Of a DNA stretch of 64,000 bases, positions 26,484 to 34,748 are shown one piece after another. The number at the start of each line of letters is the position of its first letter. Position 1 is the stretch's first letter. Location of the stretch: the NCBI RefSeq assembly GCF_050433565.1, contig NZ_JBNPWZ010000010.1, forward strand, positions 45,496 through 109,495, in the 5' to 3' direction. Below the pieces are notes generated by a model that did not search any database, had not been told where the DNA came from, and saw only the letters and a program-made list of their open reading frames with translations. Origin of the DNA: Ornithinibacillus bavariensis (GTDB lineage Bacteria > Bacillota > Bacilli > Bacillales > Amphibacillaceae). The position numbers and the translations under genes are program-made.

Positions 26484-26540
26484 GTTTTATACCTACTTTC
26501 CATAGTTACTTTTACAACAATTTACTTAACTTAGTTAATT

Positions 26541-27382
26541 TCAAGTAATCTTACCTTTCTTTTTAAACCGTAAAATAATTACACCTATTATCAAAACAAT
26601 AGCTATAGAACTCGATATTATAATAATTGATTTACGACCAGGCTCATTTGTTAATTCGTTTGAATCTAACTTTTCATCCTCTTTATGTATTTCTATTTCA
26701 TTTGCTATGTCTACACTTGATTCTTCAAAGGGGTTTAGTTTCTCATAAGTAGATCTCTTTTGAAATTCGCTCAATCCTATACTTTCCTCATTATTTTCTT
26801 GAATATCATCTTCAACTCCTTCATAAACGGTATCTACTTCCTCCTTCTGATTTTCGTAGTCTTTAGAAGTTGTTTCTTTTTGTTGTTTATTCGGTGAGTG
26901 ATTAGTAGATTCAGATTTTTCTTTAACGGCTGTGTTAGATGATTCTACTTTTGCTGTAGTGTTTGAATTTGTTTCTTCCTTAGGTTGAGTTGTTTTTGGT
27001 TTATTTTCTTTTTTAGATTCTGGCCTTGGCTCAGGTTTAAGTTCTGCAACTTTAACAATATAGACAGTTAAAACTGACTCGCCGTAAGGGTGTTTTGGAG
27101 TTCCTATTGTGAATTGTTTTCCGTTTTTTGTTATTTCATAGTTAGCCATTCCTATAATACCGAAACTTTCAGGAAAGACATCACTCGCAGGTAAATAATA
27201 TCCTTGTACTAGACCTCTACATGGACCATCAGCTTGAGCTTTATTATTCCAATCATGGACATCTGACTTTATTGTCATAGAGAACATTGACCTGGTTGTA
27301 AATTTTCTTCTGCAAAAATTGGTGTTTGCGTTATTATTAGTAAAATTAATGCTGTAATCATTGAAGCTAATAATCTTTTCAT
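26541..27382 (-). pseudogene. Secreted, C-terminally anchored orphan, frameshifted after the signal peptide
   Basis: An ATG at 27382 (ribosome binding site GTGGGGA) starts a clear signal peptide, MKRLLASMITALILLIITQ then TPIFAEE, but the frame ends at a TGA 34 codons in. The rest of the protein continues in another frame from about 27295: SDVHDWNNKAQADGPCRGLV, a beta-rich domain to about residue 110, a long Lys/Glu/Ser/Thr-rich linker, a C-terminal membrane helix (IIIISSSIAIVLIIGVIIL) and basic tail. Joined, it would be a surface protein of about 280 residues with Cys-containing external domain. A single indel near 27285-27300 explains the break; a sequencing error is the alternative. Confidence 0.6.
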
Positions 27383-27413
27383 AACAAATTTCCCCACTTT
27401 TTAAGGTTTACTT

Positions 27414-27455
27414 TTCTTTTCTCTCTAATTAATGTACTCTTTGAAATATCTGTCA
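27414..27455 (-). pseudogene. Serine-recombinase C-terminal remnant B
   Basis: The minus strand reads LTDISKSTLIREK, matching MTGISKSTLIREMK in remnant D. Only the last helix of the HTH and its flank remain, between two orphan genes. Confidence 0.6.
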
Positions 27456-27469
27456 GCAGTTTGTTCCAA

Positions 27470-28522
27470 TTATTTTATTATATATTCTTTAGGGTTTTCG
27501 TTGTCGAATCCCCAAAGACCTAATTTTCCAAGTATCAATCTTCTAGCTAATAATTGAACATTATGAATGTCATATGGGTTAATGTAACGAATGATCTCAT
27601 CAAATTTATGTGCAATAAAATAACTTCTAATATAACTACAATAATGAATGGCATCATAAATGTACATTTCTTGGTCATGTACTTCTTCACCATCACTCCA
27701 CTTTGAGTTAATCCCCAATCTAGGTTTGATACTATTATATAGTTTGCTAGGGGTTCCCCTTATTAACCAATTGATTGTATCGGATTCAGAAATTCCTATT
27801 TTAGAAAGTCTTTGTAAAATATCTTCTTTAACAATTGGATTCCATTCGTTATTTTTTAAAAAACGAGGTTTTTTTGAACTTGACCGTATTTCAAGACCCA
27901 ACTCTTCAATAATTGAGTAAGCACTTAAAAAAGCGTAACCTGCTCTAACATGGTAAGAGTAACCTCTATCTTCTATTGAAAAAACTTGTCCGTATATAGG
28001 AGATGCTGAATGAGGTGAAAACGAGTCCAAATTTAGACTAAATTTATATTTTTCTATGCAGTAAATAAGGCTCTTGCTTTTCCATGCCTTTGCTGCTACC
28101 AAACACGCAAATACAATGTGCTCACAAATTGAATTCTGTTTATACCTTTCATAAAAAATATAGTCATGATCTAATTCAATTATAAACCCGTAGCTCGTGT
28201 TTTCGTATAAAGACGGATATTCAAGAAGTCTTCCTCCACGTACTAGATTACTTATATCTTGTGCAATATCCTGGTCTGGAGCATATATGATTAACTCATT
28301 AGCTCTTTTAAAATTGTTCAATAGTTTACCATTTATATCCTCTTCTTTTGGTTTGATTTGAAATGACGAGGCACCATATCCTTCTTTATCAACCCAATTC
28401 ATAAAACTAGGATCTTCTCTATAATCAAAATAAAGATTTTCATTAATTTTAATATCACGAACCAACTCAGCCTGACGTGTATTAAAAATATGGTATGTTG
28501 CATAACCCTTTAAATTTTCCAA
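27470..28522 (-). CDS. Orphan soluble protein, cassette partner of the 68-residue protein
   Basis: This 350-residue protein has no membrane segment or signal peptide and I do not recognise it. It is rich in Tyr, Ile and acidic residues; distinctive parts are DHDYIFYERYKQNSICEHI (mid), GYSYHVRAGYAFLSAYSIIE and CSYIRSYFIAHKFDEIIRYI near the end, all probably helical. The start follows the stop of the 68-residue gene by 3 bp, so both are one transcript and probably act together. The location among recombinase remnants suggests cargo, possibly a two-component defence or stress cassette, but no motif supports this. Confidence 0.55.
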   Translation of the reverse strand: MENLKGYATYHIFNTRQAELVRDIKINENLYFDYREDPSFMNWVDKEGYGASSFQIKPKEEDINGKLLNNFKRANELIIYAPDQDIAQDISNLVRGGRLLEYPSLYENTSYGFIIELDHDYIFYERYKQNSICEHIVFACLVAAKAWKSKSLIYCIEKYKFSLNLDSFSPHSASPIYGQVFSIEDRGYSYHVRAGYAFLSAYSIIEELGLEIRSSSKKPRFLKNNEWNPIVKEDILQRLSKIGISESDTINWLIRGTPSKLYNSIKPRLGINSKWSDGEEVHDQEMYIYDAIHYCSYIRSYFIAHKFDEIIRYINPYDIHNVQLLARRLILGKLGLWGFDNENPKEYIIK

Positions 28523-28524
28523 TT

Positions 28525-28731
28525 TTATACCCCTTTTTGTCTATTCTTCGCTCCTGGATAAAAATCGCCCTTCCACCACCTTACAAACGTTCCTGAATGT
28601 CTTAAGTATGTTTTAGCTGCACTCTCCTTTAACAACCCATTTTTAAATTTTTCCTTGATTTCTTCCTCATATAGTTGATACATTTCTTCTAACTGCTTCA
28701 TAAATTCCTGAGAGACTCTCATTCCTACCAA
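28525..28731 (-). CDS. Small orphan protein upstream of the 350-residue gene
   Basis: A 68-residue basic, helical protein: FMKQLEEMYQLYEEEIKEKF, then LLKESAAKTYLRHSGTFVRW. The second part resembles the SAM-like, DNA-binding helix of tyrosine-recombinase N-termini (KTYLRH, FVRW), but it is far too short for an integrase. It might be an adaptor or antitoxin-like partner of the next gene. The first ATG has AAGGAG 5-8 nt upstream; another ATG follows three codons later. Confidence 0.55.
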   Translation of the reverse strand: MVGMRVSQEFMKQLEEMYQLYEEEIKEKFKNGLLKESAAKTYLRHSGTFVRWWKGDFYPGAKNRQKGV

Positions 28732-28909
28732 CTCCTTATCAGTATTTTCTAATTTTAGTCAGTATCTCTTAACTGTTCTAAAGTTATTACAACCGCAATC
28801 CTAAACCGTTAGTTTAAGTACAATTTCTCTAGATTTCCAAAATAATACTATAATTTTTAGGTAGTGTCTGCTTTAACTAGTTAAAGCAATACCTTTCCAA
28901 ACTTCAACT

Positions 28910-28945
28910 AATAAAAAACGCCAGCTAAACTGACGTTTTTTATTA
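28910..28945. terminator. Bidirectional intrinsic terminator
   Basis: AATAAAAAACGCCAG pairs with CTGACGTTTTTTATT with one mismatch and a short loop. It ends the minus-strand excalibur-domain gene that stops at 28959. Confidence 0.75.
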
Positions 28946-28958
28946 GCAATATTAATTA

Positions 28959-29663
28959 TTAACTAGACTCACAAGCCCAATTATCTTTATCTCGATCCAT
29001 TTTTGATTGATAGGCTGGATGGTCTTTAGGTACTCCGTTTGGATGTACCTTCCTTAGTTCTGTACAATTCTTAAAGTTCTCTTTCGTTACTGGTGTCTGT
29101 GTTTCTTTTTTAGATTGTTCATTGGTCTTTGATGTACTACCACCACTGGAATTACTGCTAGTAGAATTGCTTGGTATTGATGTAGATGCAACTGCTTGTG
29201 CATTTGCTAACTTGGTCTCTAATTCTTTAATCTCTTTTTCCATTTTTTCATTTTCTGTTGTAAGACTGTTTATTTGTTCTGTCATTGATTCTATTTCAGC
29301 TTTGTTATCGTCAAAGGATTCTAACTGGTTTTCATACTCAGTAATTTTACTTGATGTCTCCTCAACCTTAGCCTCGAGTTGAATGATTTGATTTTCCAGT
29401 TCCTTTTTTTCCGATTCTAAAGATTTTTGTAATGTAACTAGTTGTTCGTTTTGCTTTCGTACTTCTTCAAGTTGTTCTTGAACTCCTGTGTCGACAAATG
29501 GGATTCCAATAATAAAAAACAATAAGCCCCCAAAAAGATTGGGATATAATATTTTCTTCGAGATAGTTCTTTCTTTGTCCTTTAATTTCTTGATGAAATG
29601 ATAAATAAGATATGAAATGGAAAAAATAATAGCTAGAAATCCTATTACACCTAATGCATTCAT
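28959..29663 (-). CDS. Membrane protein with coiled coil and C-terminal excalibur calcium-binding domain
   Basis: A 234-residue protein: two membrane helices (residues 4-24 and 45-58), a long coiled coil (about 62-155, heptads of Leu/Glu/Lys/Gln), a Ser/Thr/Asn linker (about 158-195), and an excalibur domain at the C-terminus (FKNCTELRKVHPNGVPKDHP, then DRDKDNWACE). The domain has the expected DxDxDxxACE calcium loop and paired cysteines, so it probably sits outside the cell. It may bind envelope components or calcium in DNA-uptake or wall processes. No partner gene is evident. Confidence 0.8.
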   Translation of the reverse strand: MNALGVIGFLAIIFSISYLIYHFIKKLKDKERTISKKILYPNLFGGLLFFIIGIPFVDTGVQEQLEEVRKQNEQLVTLQKSLESEKKELENQIIQLEAKVEETSSKITEYENQLESFDDNKAEIESMTEQINSLTTENEKMEKEIKELETKLANAQAVASTSIPSNSTSSNSSGGSTSKTNEQSKKETQTPVTKENFKNCTELRKVHPNGVPKDHPAYQSKMDRDKDNWACESS

Positions 29664-30291
29664 TTTTATTACTCCTTTTTATTTATTATAAATATCAACA
29701 TGAAATAAGATTCAGTTGTTTTTATTACTTTTGTTAAATTCTTCATAACCTTTTACTAATTTTAGACCTCATCTCGACCATTATGGAAATTCACCGGTTT
29801 ATAGTATTGCTATCAACCTTACTTAAAATTAACTTGATCGGACCTCCATCATGATACTAACATAATTTTAAGAAAACACAAATAATCAGATAAATTAAAA
29901 ACTTTGAGTGCTTTGTATAACTATTCCACTCGTTTGCTGAGAATCCAACATATTTGTTATTGGATATACTTGGATCCCTCCATTATTCAACTTATACTCA
30001 AATATGGATAAAGAAGTGAGATCTTGGTTTAAGGGGCTATTTATAATAATTTTTTCATCATTCACTTTTTAAGAGAAATATGATATTAGCATATAAAGAT
30101 TGATCGTGGAATGAACTATATAGAAGAAAAAATATAAATTCATTATCATTCAAATTCTATCTTAAATAGGGTATAACAAAATTAGATGGATATTTTATTT
30201 AGCACTGAAAAAGAAAATGTATAAAGGGGAAACCAAATTTATACACAAGTTTAAGAGATGTTAAACATCACTTTTCAAGCTATTAACCTTT
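29664..30291. other. AT-rich intergenic stretch
   Basis: No convincing gene was found apart from a 56-codon minus-strand frame listed separately. The composition is strongly AT-rich and resembles the surrounding orphan island. Confidence 0.3.
29895..30065 (-). other. Possible small gene or gene tail
   Basis: A GTG-initiated 56-codon frame reads EYKLNNGGIQVYPITNMLDS and ends VIQSTQSF. It has plausible protein composition but no ribosome binding site, so it is more likely the 3' tail of a decayed gene. Family unknown. Confidence 0.25.
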
Positions 30292-30450
30292 CTTTTCTAC
30301 CTTACAAGAGTACTTATAGACATACCAGTCATTTCTGATACTTCCTTATAAGCTTTTCCTTTAACAATTCCAATGCGTGTTCTCGTTGTTTTCTTGAAAA
30401 TTTTTTTGTCCTACCTTCCATGAAATCGTCACGCCGCTTAGCTATGGCTT
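30292..30450 (-). pseudogene. Serine-recombinase C-terminal remnant C
   Basis: The minus strand reads GKAIAKRRDDFMEGRTKKFS, then RKQREHALELLK, a frameshift, then AYKEVSEMTGMSISTLVR and a stop. It is the best match, with remnant D, to the C-terminal linker and HTH of a resolvase. Confidence 0.75.
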
Positions 30451-30533
30451 TTCCTAAATTAGATAAGAATGCAAAATACTATCTAGCTCCAAGCCAATTT
30501 GGTGGTACAATTGAGGGGCTAGAATTTTAACCA

Positions 30534-30570
30534 TTAAAAAACGCCATGTTATAATTATGGCGTTTTTTAA
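30534..30570. terminator. Intrinsic terminator upstream of traX-like gene
   Basis: AAAAAACGCCAT and ATGGCGTTTTTT form a perfect 12-bp stem with 9-nt loop; A- and T-runs make it bidirectional. Confidence 0.8.
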
Positions 30571-30605
30571 TTTCGATAGTGTACAGATATCAGGAGTGGA
30601 AATCA

Positions 30606-31388
30606 ATGACAACAACTAATCTAAAAATTATTGGTCTAATTGCAATGCTTGTGGATCACATTGGTCAATTTATACCTAATACCCCGGAATGGTTTCAATG
30701 GATAGGTAGATTAGCAGCACCAATATTTATCTATGGAGTAGTTGAAGGCTACCATCATACGAAAGATAGGAAAAAATATATTAAGCGTATTTATATATTT
30801 TCCTTTATTATGTCAATATTGATTTTGATAATTAACAACACTTTTAACCATAATGGAACTGAAATATCTAATAATTTTTTTGCTCCACTTTATATAATTC
30901 TTATAGTCATAAGTTTACTTAACAGCAAGAAATATAAATATTTGATTTTATGGCAAATTATTGCCTTTATCTTGAGCGTGTTCTTTGCACAAACACTATC
31001 AAACTTAGATGTTTTAGGTTCAGCAAGAGTCATCTATTTAGCTGTTGGATCTATATTTGGTAGTATTCTATTTGTAGAAGGTGGTCCGCTTTTTGTTCTT
31101 TTAGGATTGCTGTTTCATTTTACTAGAAACAAAATGGGGAAAACAGTGATAATGTATAGTTTATTTTCACTCTTATGTTATGTAGCCTACGAAAAGATAG
31201 GGGATTCATATAATTTTCTTTATACATATATGGCACCATTCGCAAGTTATCAATGGATGATGTTAAGTGCATTGCCACTCATTTTACTTCATAATGGGAA
31301 AAAGGGGTTTGGTCTAAAGTATTTCTTCTATATTTTTTATCCAGTACACATTATAGTATTGTATCTAATTGGCGTTTATCTAGAATAG
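30606..31388 (+). CDS. TraX family membrane protein
   Basis: A 260-residue protein with about eight membrane helices and the TraX signature LKIIGLIAMLVDHIGQF near the N-terminus, WFQWIGRLAAPIFIYGVVEG, and YIFYPVHIIVLYLIG at the end, with the conserved His residues. In F plasmids TraX acetylates pilin; chromosomal Gram-positive relatives probably acylate surface molecules or peptides. The ATG at 30606 follows AGGAGTGG, so I prefer it to an in-frame GTG at 30579. It is the only plus-strand gene in this island. Confidence 0.85.
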   Translation: MTTTNLKIIGLIAMLVDHIGQFIPNTPEWFQWIGRLAAPIFIYGVVEGYHHTKDRKKYIKRIYIFSFIMSILILIINNTFNHNGTEISNNFFAPLYIILIVISLLNSKKYKYLILWQIIAFILSVFFAQTLSNLDVLGSARVIYLAVGSIFGSILFVEGGPLFVLLGLLFHFTRNKMGKTVIMYSLFSLLCYVAYEKIGDSYNFLYTYMAPFASYQWMMLSALPLILLHNGKKGFGLKYFFYIFYPVHIIVLYLIGVYLE

Positions 31389-31457
31389 TAAAATTTAAAT
31401 GAGATTGCAATAAAATGAAAAGAAAAATTGAAAATCTAGTGTTACCTATATTAAACG

Positions 31458-31488
31458 AAGGAGTGGTACAAGAAATGTATCACTCCTT
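31458..31488 (+). terminator. Hairpin after the traX-like gene
   Basis: AAGGAGTG and CACTCCTT form a perfect 8-bp stem with 15-nt loop. No T-run follows directly. Confidence 0.4.
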
Positions 31489-31620
31489 ACATTTATGTTA
31501 GAGTACTCTATGGTTTCTTCTTTGTTCATACAAACATGTAGAATTCTTGAATTAAAATGAAGATTATCATTCCCTACACTTAGTCCTCTGTAATTCCTTA
31601 ATGTTTTTATTTCTGCTTTT

Positions 31621-31830
31621 TCATTTCTCTAATTAATGTACTTTTCGAAATACCTGTCATAGCTTCCACTTCTTTATAAGAATGTGTTTCTAAAAGTTTC
31701 ATAGCATGTTCCCTTTGTTGCTTAGTAAATTTTTTCGGTCTACCTTCCCTAAAATCGTCACGTTGCTTTGCTATTGCCTTTCCTTCTTGAGTACGTTCTA
31801 CAATCTTTAGTTGTGAATATTCCGATATTT
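31621..31830 (-). pseudogene. Serine-recombinase C-terminal remnant D
   Basis: The minus strand reads IVERTQEGKAIAKQRDDF, REGRPKKFTKQQREHAMKL, LETHSYKEVEAMTG and ISKSTLIREMKKQK, the intact last 65 or so codons of a Tn3-type resolvase (linker plus HTH). The catalytic domain is missing; upstream sequence is unrelated. It ends the island and abuts the 3' end of the DUF1772 gene. Confidence 0.8.
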
Positions 31831-31867
31831 TTAGTTTCGATTTGTGCTTGTTTTAATTTAGTTACGA

Positions 31868-32362
31868 CTAGTTCCTCCATAGTGCGAGAATAAATAATAC
31901 CATAGCCGCAAGACTTGTGATTGTTCGAACATGGTTCCAAGCCTTCCAATTTACAATATATTCCTTCCACAGACTTGCACTTGCTGCATCTTTTACGTCT
32001 AAATTCGCTAAAGAATCGTTAAGGGGTACATTGCACACTCCTGTGACGAGAAAGCTGCCTATAAGATACAGCAAACTTCCAGAAAGGATAAACACAACAT
32101 CGGTGTCTTTCCAATTAAATAATGAGATGAGGATTAGAATAAAACTTACCACTGCCGTACCTGTAAATACGGTGAGAAATAATCGATTGATTACGACAAT
32201 GTTTATTGATTGCATGGCTGCAATTCCTTGATGTGAGGGAAGCCGGGCGAGGGCATTCATGACAAAGGCTGAAAATACAAAGAACGTACCAGCAATTAGC
32301 CCTGATCCGAGAGCTGCAAAAAAGGTTAGTAATGATGTGATTTTTTCAATCAAGTATTCCAC
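31868..32362 (-). CDS. DUF1772/anthrone-oxygenase-like membrane protein
   Basis: A 164-residue protein with four membrane helices (about residues 8-30, 60-80, 90-110, 145-162) and the DUF1772 blocks LIAGTFFVFSAFVMNALARLP, NVPLNDSLANL and WNHVRTITSLAAM. Relatives oxidise aromatic polyketide intermediates or are uncharacterised. It overlaps the NmrA-type gene by 13 bp and is thus its operon partner, controlled by the MarR regulator upstream. Confidence 0.8.
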   Translation of the reverse strand: MEYLIEKITSLLTFFAALGSGLIAGTFFVFSAFVMNALARLPSHQGIAAMQSINIVVINRLFLTVFTGTAVVSFILILISLFNWKDTDVVFILSGSLLYLIGSFLVTGVCNVPLNDSLANLDVKDAASASLWKEYIVNWKAWNHVRTITSLAAMVLFILALWRN

Positions 32363-33231
32363 ACCCCAGTTGCAGCAGCACTTTTCGCATATTCACTAAA
32401 ATCTCGAGGCTCCCGACCAAGGACACGATTGACTCCATCTGTAGTATGAGAATTACGACCATCTAAGACTTTAGTGAATAATTCCATCATGAGAGAGATA
32501 ATATCCTCTGGAAGTTGAGCCTGCTGTAGCCCATATTTAAATTCTTCTGTAGAAATATATTGATAACGAACGTCCTGACCGCTTGCTTTGGCGATTTCCT
32601 CCGTTGCTTCAGCAAAGGTTAGTGATCTAGGTCCAGATAGTTCATAAAGCTGACCGATATGTTTAGGGTTAATAATTGTTTCAACGGCAACATCTGCAAT
32701 GTCTTCAACATCGATAAAAGGCTCTTTCACGTTTGCAACTGGCAAAGCGATTATACCACTGAGCACATAGTCTAAAAGAAAATGTTCACTAAAATTTTGT
32801 GCAAACCAGCTACATCGTAGAATCGTCCAGTCTGCCCCAGAAGCTTTCAGGGCCTCCTCGCTTCGATGTGCTTCCTCTTCTCCGCGTCCAGATAATAATA
32901 CCAATCGTTTTACCCCTTTTTCCACAGCTAACTTTGAGAAAGCTCCAACTGCATCTGCAGCTCCTGGAGCAGCCAAGTCAGGATAGTAAGTAATATAAAC
33001 AGCACCTACCCCTTCAAGAAGTGATTCCCAACTCGCTTGATTGTTCCAATCAAAGGATGGTGTTCCTGATCTGGAACCAATTCGTACAGGATACCCTAGC
33101 GCAGAAAGTCTATTGGCCACGCGTCGTCCGGTTTTACCTGTTCCACCTAGTATCAAGATTGGTTTCTGATTGCCATTCCCTGTTTTCTCAAGCAACTTTT
33201 TGTTTACATTCTCATTCTTCATTTCATTCAT
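32350..33231 (-). CDS. NmrA-family NAD(P)-binding oxidoreductase or sensor
   Basis: A 293-residue atypical short-chain dehydrogenase with the NAD(P) motif GGTGKTGRRVANRL (residues about 28-41) and LVLLSGRGEEEAHR in the middle; the active-site Tyr of classical SDRs is absent, as usual for NmrA/azoreductase-like proteins. I chose the ATG at 33231, which has AAGGAGGA upstream; an in-frame ATG further up has no ribosome binding site. It is probably a redox or NAD(P)H sensor/quinone reductase under MarR control. Confidence 0.85.
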   Translation of the reverse strand: MNEMKNENVNKKLLEKTGNGNQKPILILGGTGKTGRRVANRLSALGYPVRIGSRSGTPSFDWNNQASWESLLEGVGAVYITYYPDLAAPGAADAVGAFSKLAVEKGVKRLVLLSGRGEEEAHRSEEALKASGADWTILRCSWFAQNFSEHFLLDYVLSGIIALPVANVKEPFIDVEDIADVAVETIINPKHIGQLYELSGPRSLTFAEATEEIAKASGQDVRYQYISTEEFKYGLQQAQLPEDIISLMMELFTKVLDGRNSHTTDGVNRVLGREPRDFSEYAKSAAATGVWNT

Positions 33232-33315
33232 AAAAAATTCCTCCTTATTTTTTTCAATTTTTATTTTCAAAGCTCGGTAACTTGCAGAAGAATTTCACCA
33301 CCTTTCAATCTTTAT

Positions 33316-33343
33316 AAATAGTTGTTTGTACATACAACTATTT
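33316..33343. promoter_or_regulatory. MarR operator of the NmrA-DUF1772 operon
   Basis: AAATAGTTGT and ACAACTATTT form perfect 10-bp arms with an 8-nt centre. The core TTGTTTGTACATACAACTAT recurs unchanged upstream of the marR-type gene, so this is probably its operator. Confidence 0.75.
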
Positions 33344-33363
33344 AATTAGAAAATAAAGAATGG

Positions 33364-33792
33364 TTATTCCTTATTTTCTAATTGATTACTAACTTGATCC
33401 AGACGAAGAGTTAATTCATCTCCTTCCTTTTCACCTAATATGTCTGAATAGCGACGTCTAAGATTCATCCAGCATTTGTAAATGGTTTCTTCTAGCTCTC
33501 TACCCTTTTCAGTTGTATAAATGAGCGATAATCGTCCTTCTACTTTGTTATAGATCAAATTTTTAGCAGTAAGCTTTTCAATAAAACGTGTAATGGTAGA
33601 AGGGTTTAGATGGAGAATTTCACCTAACTCCTTTTGAGAAATTCCCTCTTTGTCATAGACAGCCATTAATAAATAAGCATATGTTGGCGATAAGCCACTA
33701 ATTCTAAATTCTTCCTCTGCCATTTTTGCAACAATTCTGCTGAGTCGATTGGCAGTAAAGTATAAACATTCTTTAAGATAATTTTCGAGCAT
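33364..33792 (-). CDS. MarR-family regulator
   Basis: A 142-residue winged-helix protein. The recognition helix region is ISQKELGEILHLNPSTITRF (about residues 50-70) and the wing follows as VEGRLSLIYTTEKGRELEE. MarR proteins usually repress neighbouring genes and release DNA on oxidation or ligand binding. Identical 20-bp sites lie in its own promoter region and in front of the NmrA-type gene, so it should repress both. It is a dimer by family. Confidence 0.9.
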   Translation of the reverse strand: MLENYLKECLYFTANRLSRIVAKMAEEEFRISGLSPTYAYLLMAVYDKEGISQKELGEILHLNPSTITRFIEKLTAKNLIYNKVEGRLSLIYTTEKGRELEETIYKCWMNLRRRYSDILGEKEGDELTLRLDQVSNQLENKE

Positions 33793-33827
33793 CCTTAACC
33801 ATCCCAGTCTTTAAAATAAGTTTTATT

Positions 33828-33847
33828 TTGTTTGTACATACAACTAT
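33828..33847. promoter_or_regulatory. MarR operator in its own promoter
   Basis: TTGTTTGTACATACAACTAT repeats the core of the operator at 33316-33343, about 36 bp upstream of the regulator start. Confidence 0.75.
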
Positions 33848-34064
33848 ATATTGTTTTCGGAAAATTGTAAAGTACTAAAACTTTTTTTCTGTAATTTTTT
33901 ATTAACGTCATCCAACAAAATCCCATCCTGCCATCCTAAAAAGCTACCAAAGCCATGAAGATTCCAATTTTTCTTTATCTAATCTTTACATGTTATTGTT
34001 ATAATTCTAGTAATGAATCCGAATTTAGAATTTTTCAATGTTATTAAAAACAGGGGTAGTTATT

Positions 34065-34748
34065 ATGAGAGAAACTATTTTGATTGTAGAAGATGAAGAT
34101 ATACTAAGAGAGATAAGTAAGGACTACTTTTTAGATGCTGGATATAAGGTGTTAGAGGCAAGAAATGGTACAGAGGCATTAACCTTATTCGGAAGCTTGC
34201 ATGTTGATTTAGTCATTCTCGATATTATGATGCCAGAATTAGATGGCTGGACCGTCTGTAAGAAAATACGTGAAACGTCTGTAGTACCGATCATTATGCT
34301 GACAGCAAGGTCGGATGAAGAGGACACATTATTAGGATTTGAATTAGGGGCGGATGATTATGTTACGAAGCCTTTTAGTCCAAGGGTACTGCTAGCGAGA
34401 GCGAAGCGTTTACTTACATCACAGGTAAGTCATCCATTGAGTGAAAACCATGAAGTGCTAACGAGTAATGACCTAGAAGTAGATCTCCGTTCCCATACCG
34501 TTAAAGTGGAAGGCAAGGTAATCGCATTAACCCATACCGAATTTGAAATATTAACCTACCTCATGAGAAATAAGAACATCGTCGTATCAAGAGAGCAATT
34601 GATTATCAAAATATGGGGCTACGATTATGCTGGGGATGATCGTACCATCAATACACATATCCGTAATCTACGACATAAGCTTGGCAAAAGGGCCAATCAA
34701 ATCAAAACAGTTGTCCGTGCCGGATATAAATTTGAGGAAATAGAATGA
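34065..34748 (+). CDS. OmpR/PhoB-family response regulator
   Basis: A 227-residue regulator: receiver domain (3-115) with acidic pocket EDED, phospho-acceptor Asp53 in VILDIMMPE and KPF signature, then a winged-helix DNA-binding domain (about 130-225, LTHTEFEILTYLMRN, DDRTINTHIRNLRHKLG). The ATG at 34065 with CAGGGGTAG upstream fits the usual family start. It overlaps its histidine kinase gene by 4 bp (ATGA), so the pair forms one two-component system. The two cell-wall enzyme genes downstream are plausible targets. Confidence 0.93.
   Translation: MRETILIVEDEDILREISKDYFLDAGYKVLEARNGTEALTLFGSLHVDLVILDIMMPELDGWTVCKKIRETSVVPIIMLTARSDEEDTLLGFELGADDYVTKPFSPRVLLARAKRLLTSQVSHPLSENHEVLTSNDLEVDLRSHTVKVEGKVIALTHTEFEILTYLMRNKNIVVSREQLIIKIWGYDYAGDDRTINTHIRNLRHKLGKRANQIKTVVRAGYKFEEIE

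Noticed and set aside
30292..31830. An active transposon bounded by resolvase remnants C and D around the traX-like gene
   Set aside because: Neither remnant keeps a catalytic domain and I found no terminal inverted repeats or target duplications around the pair.
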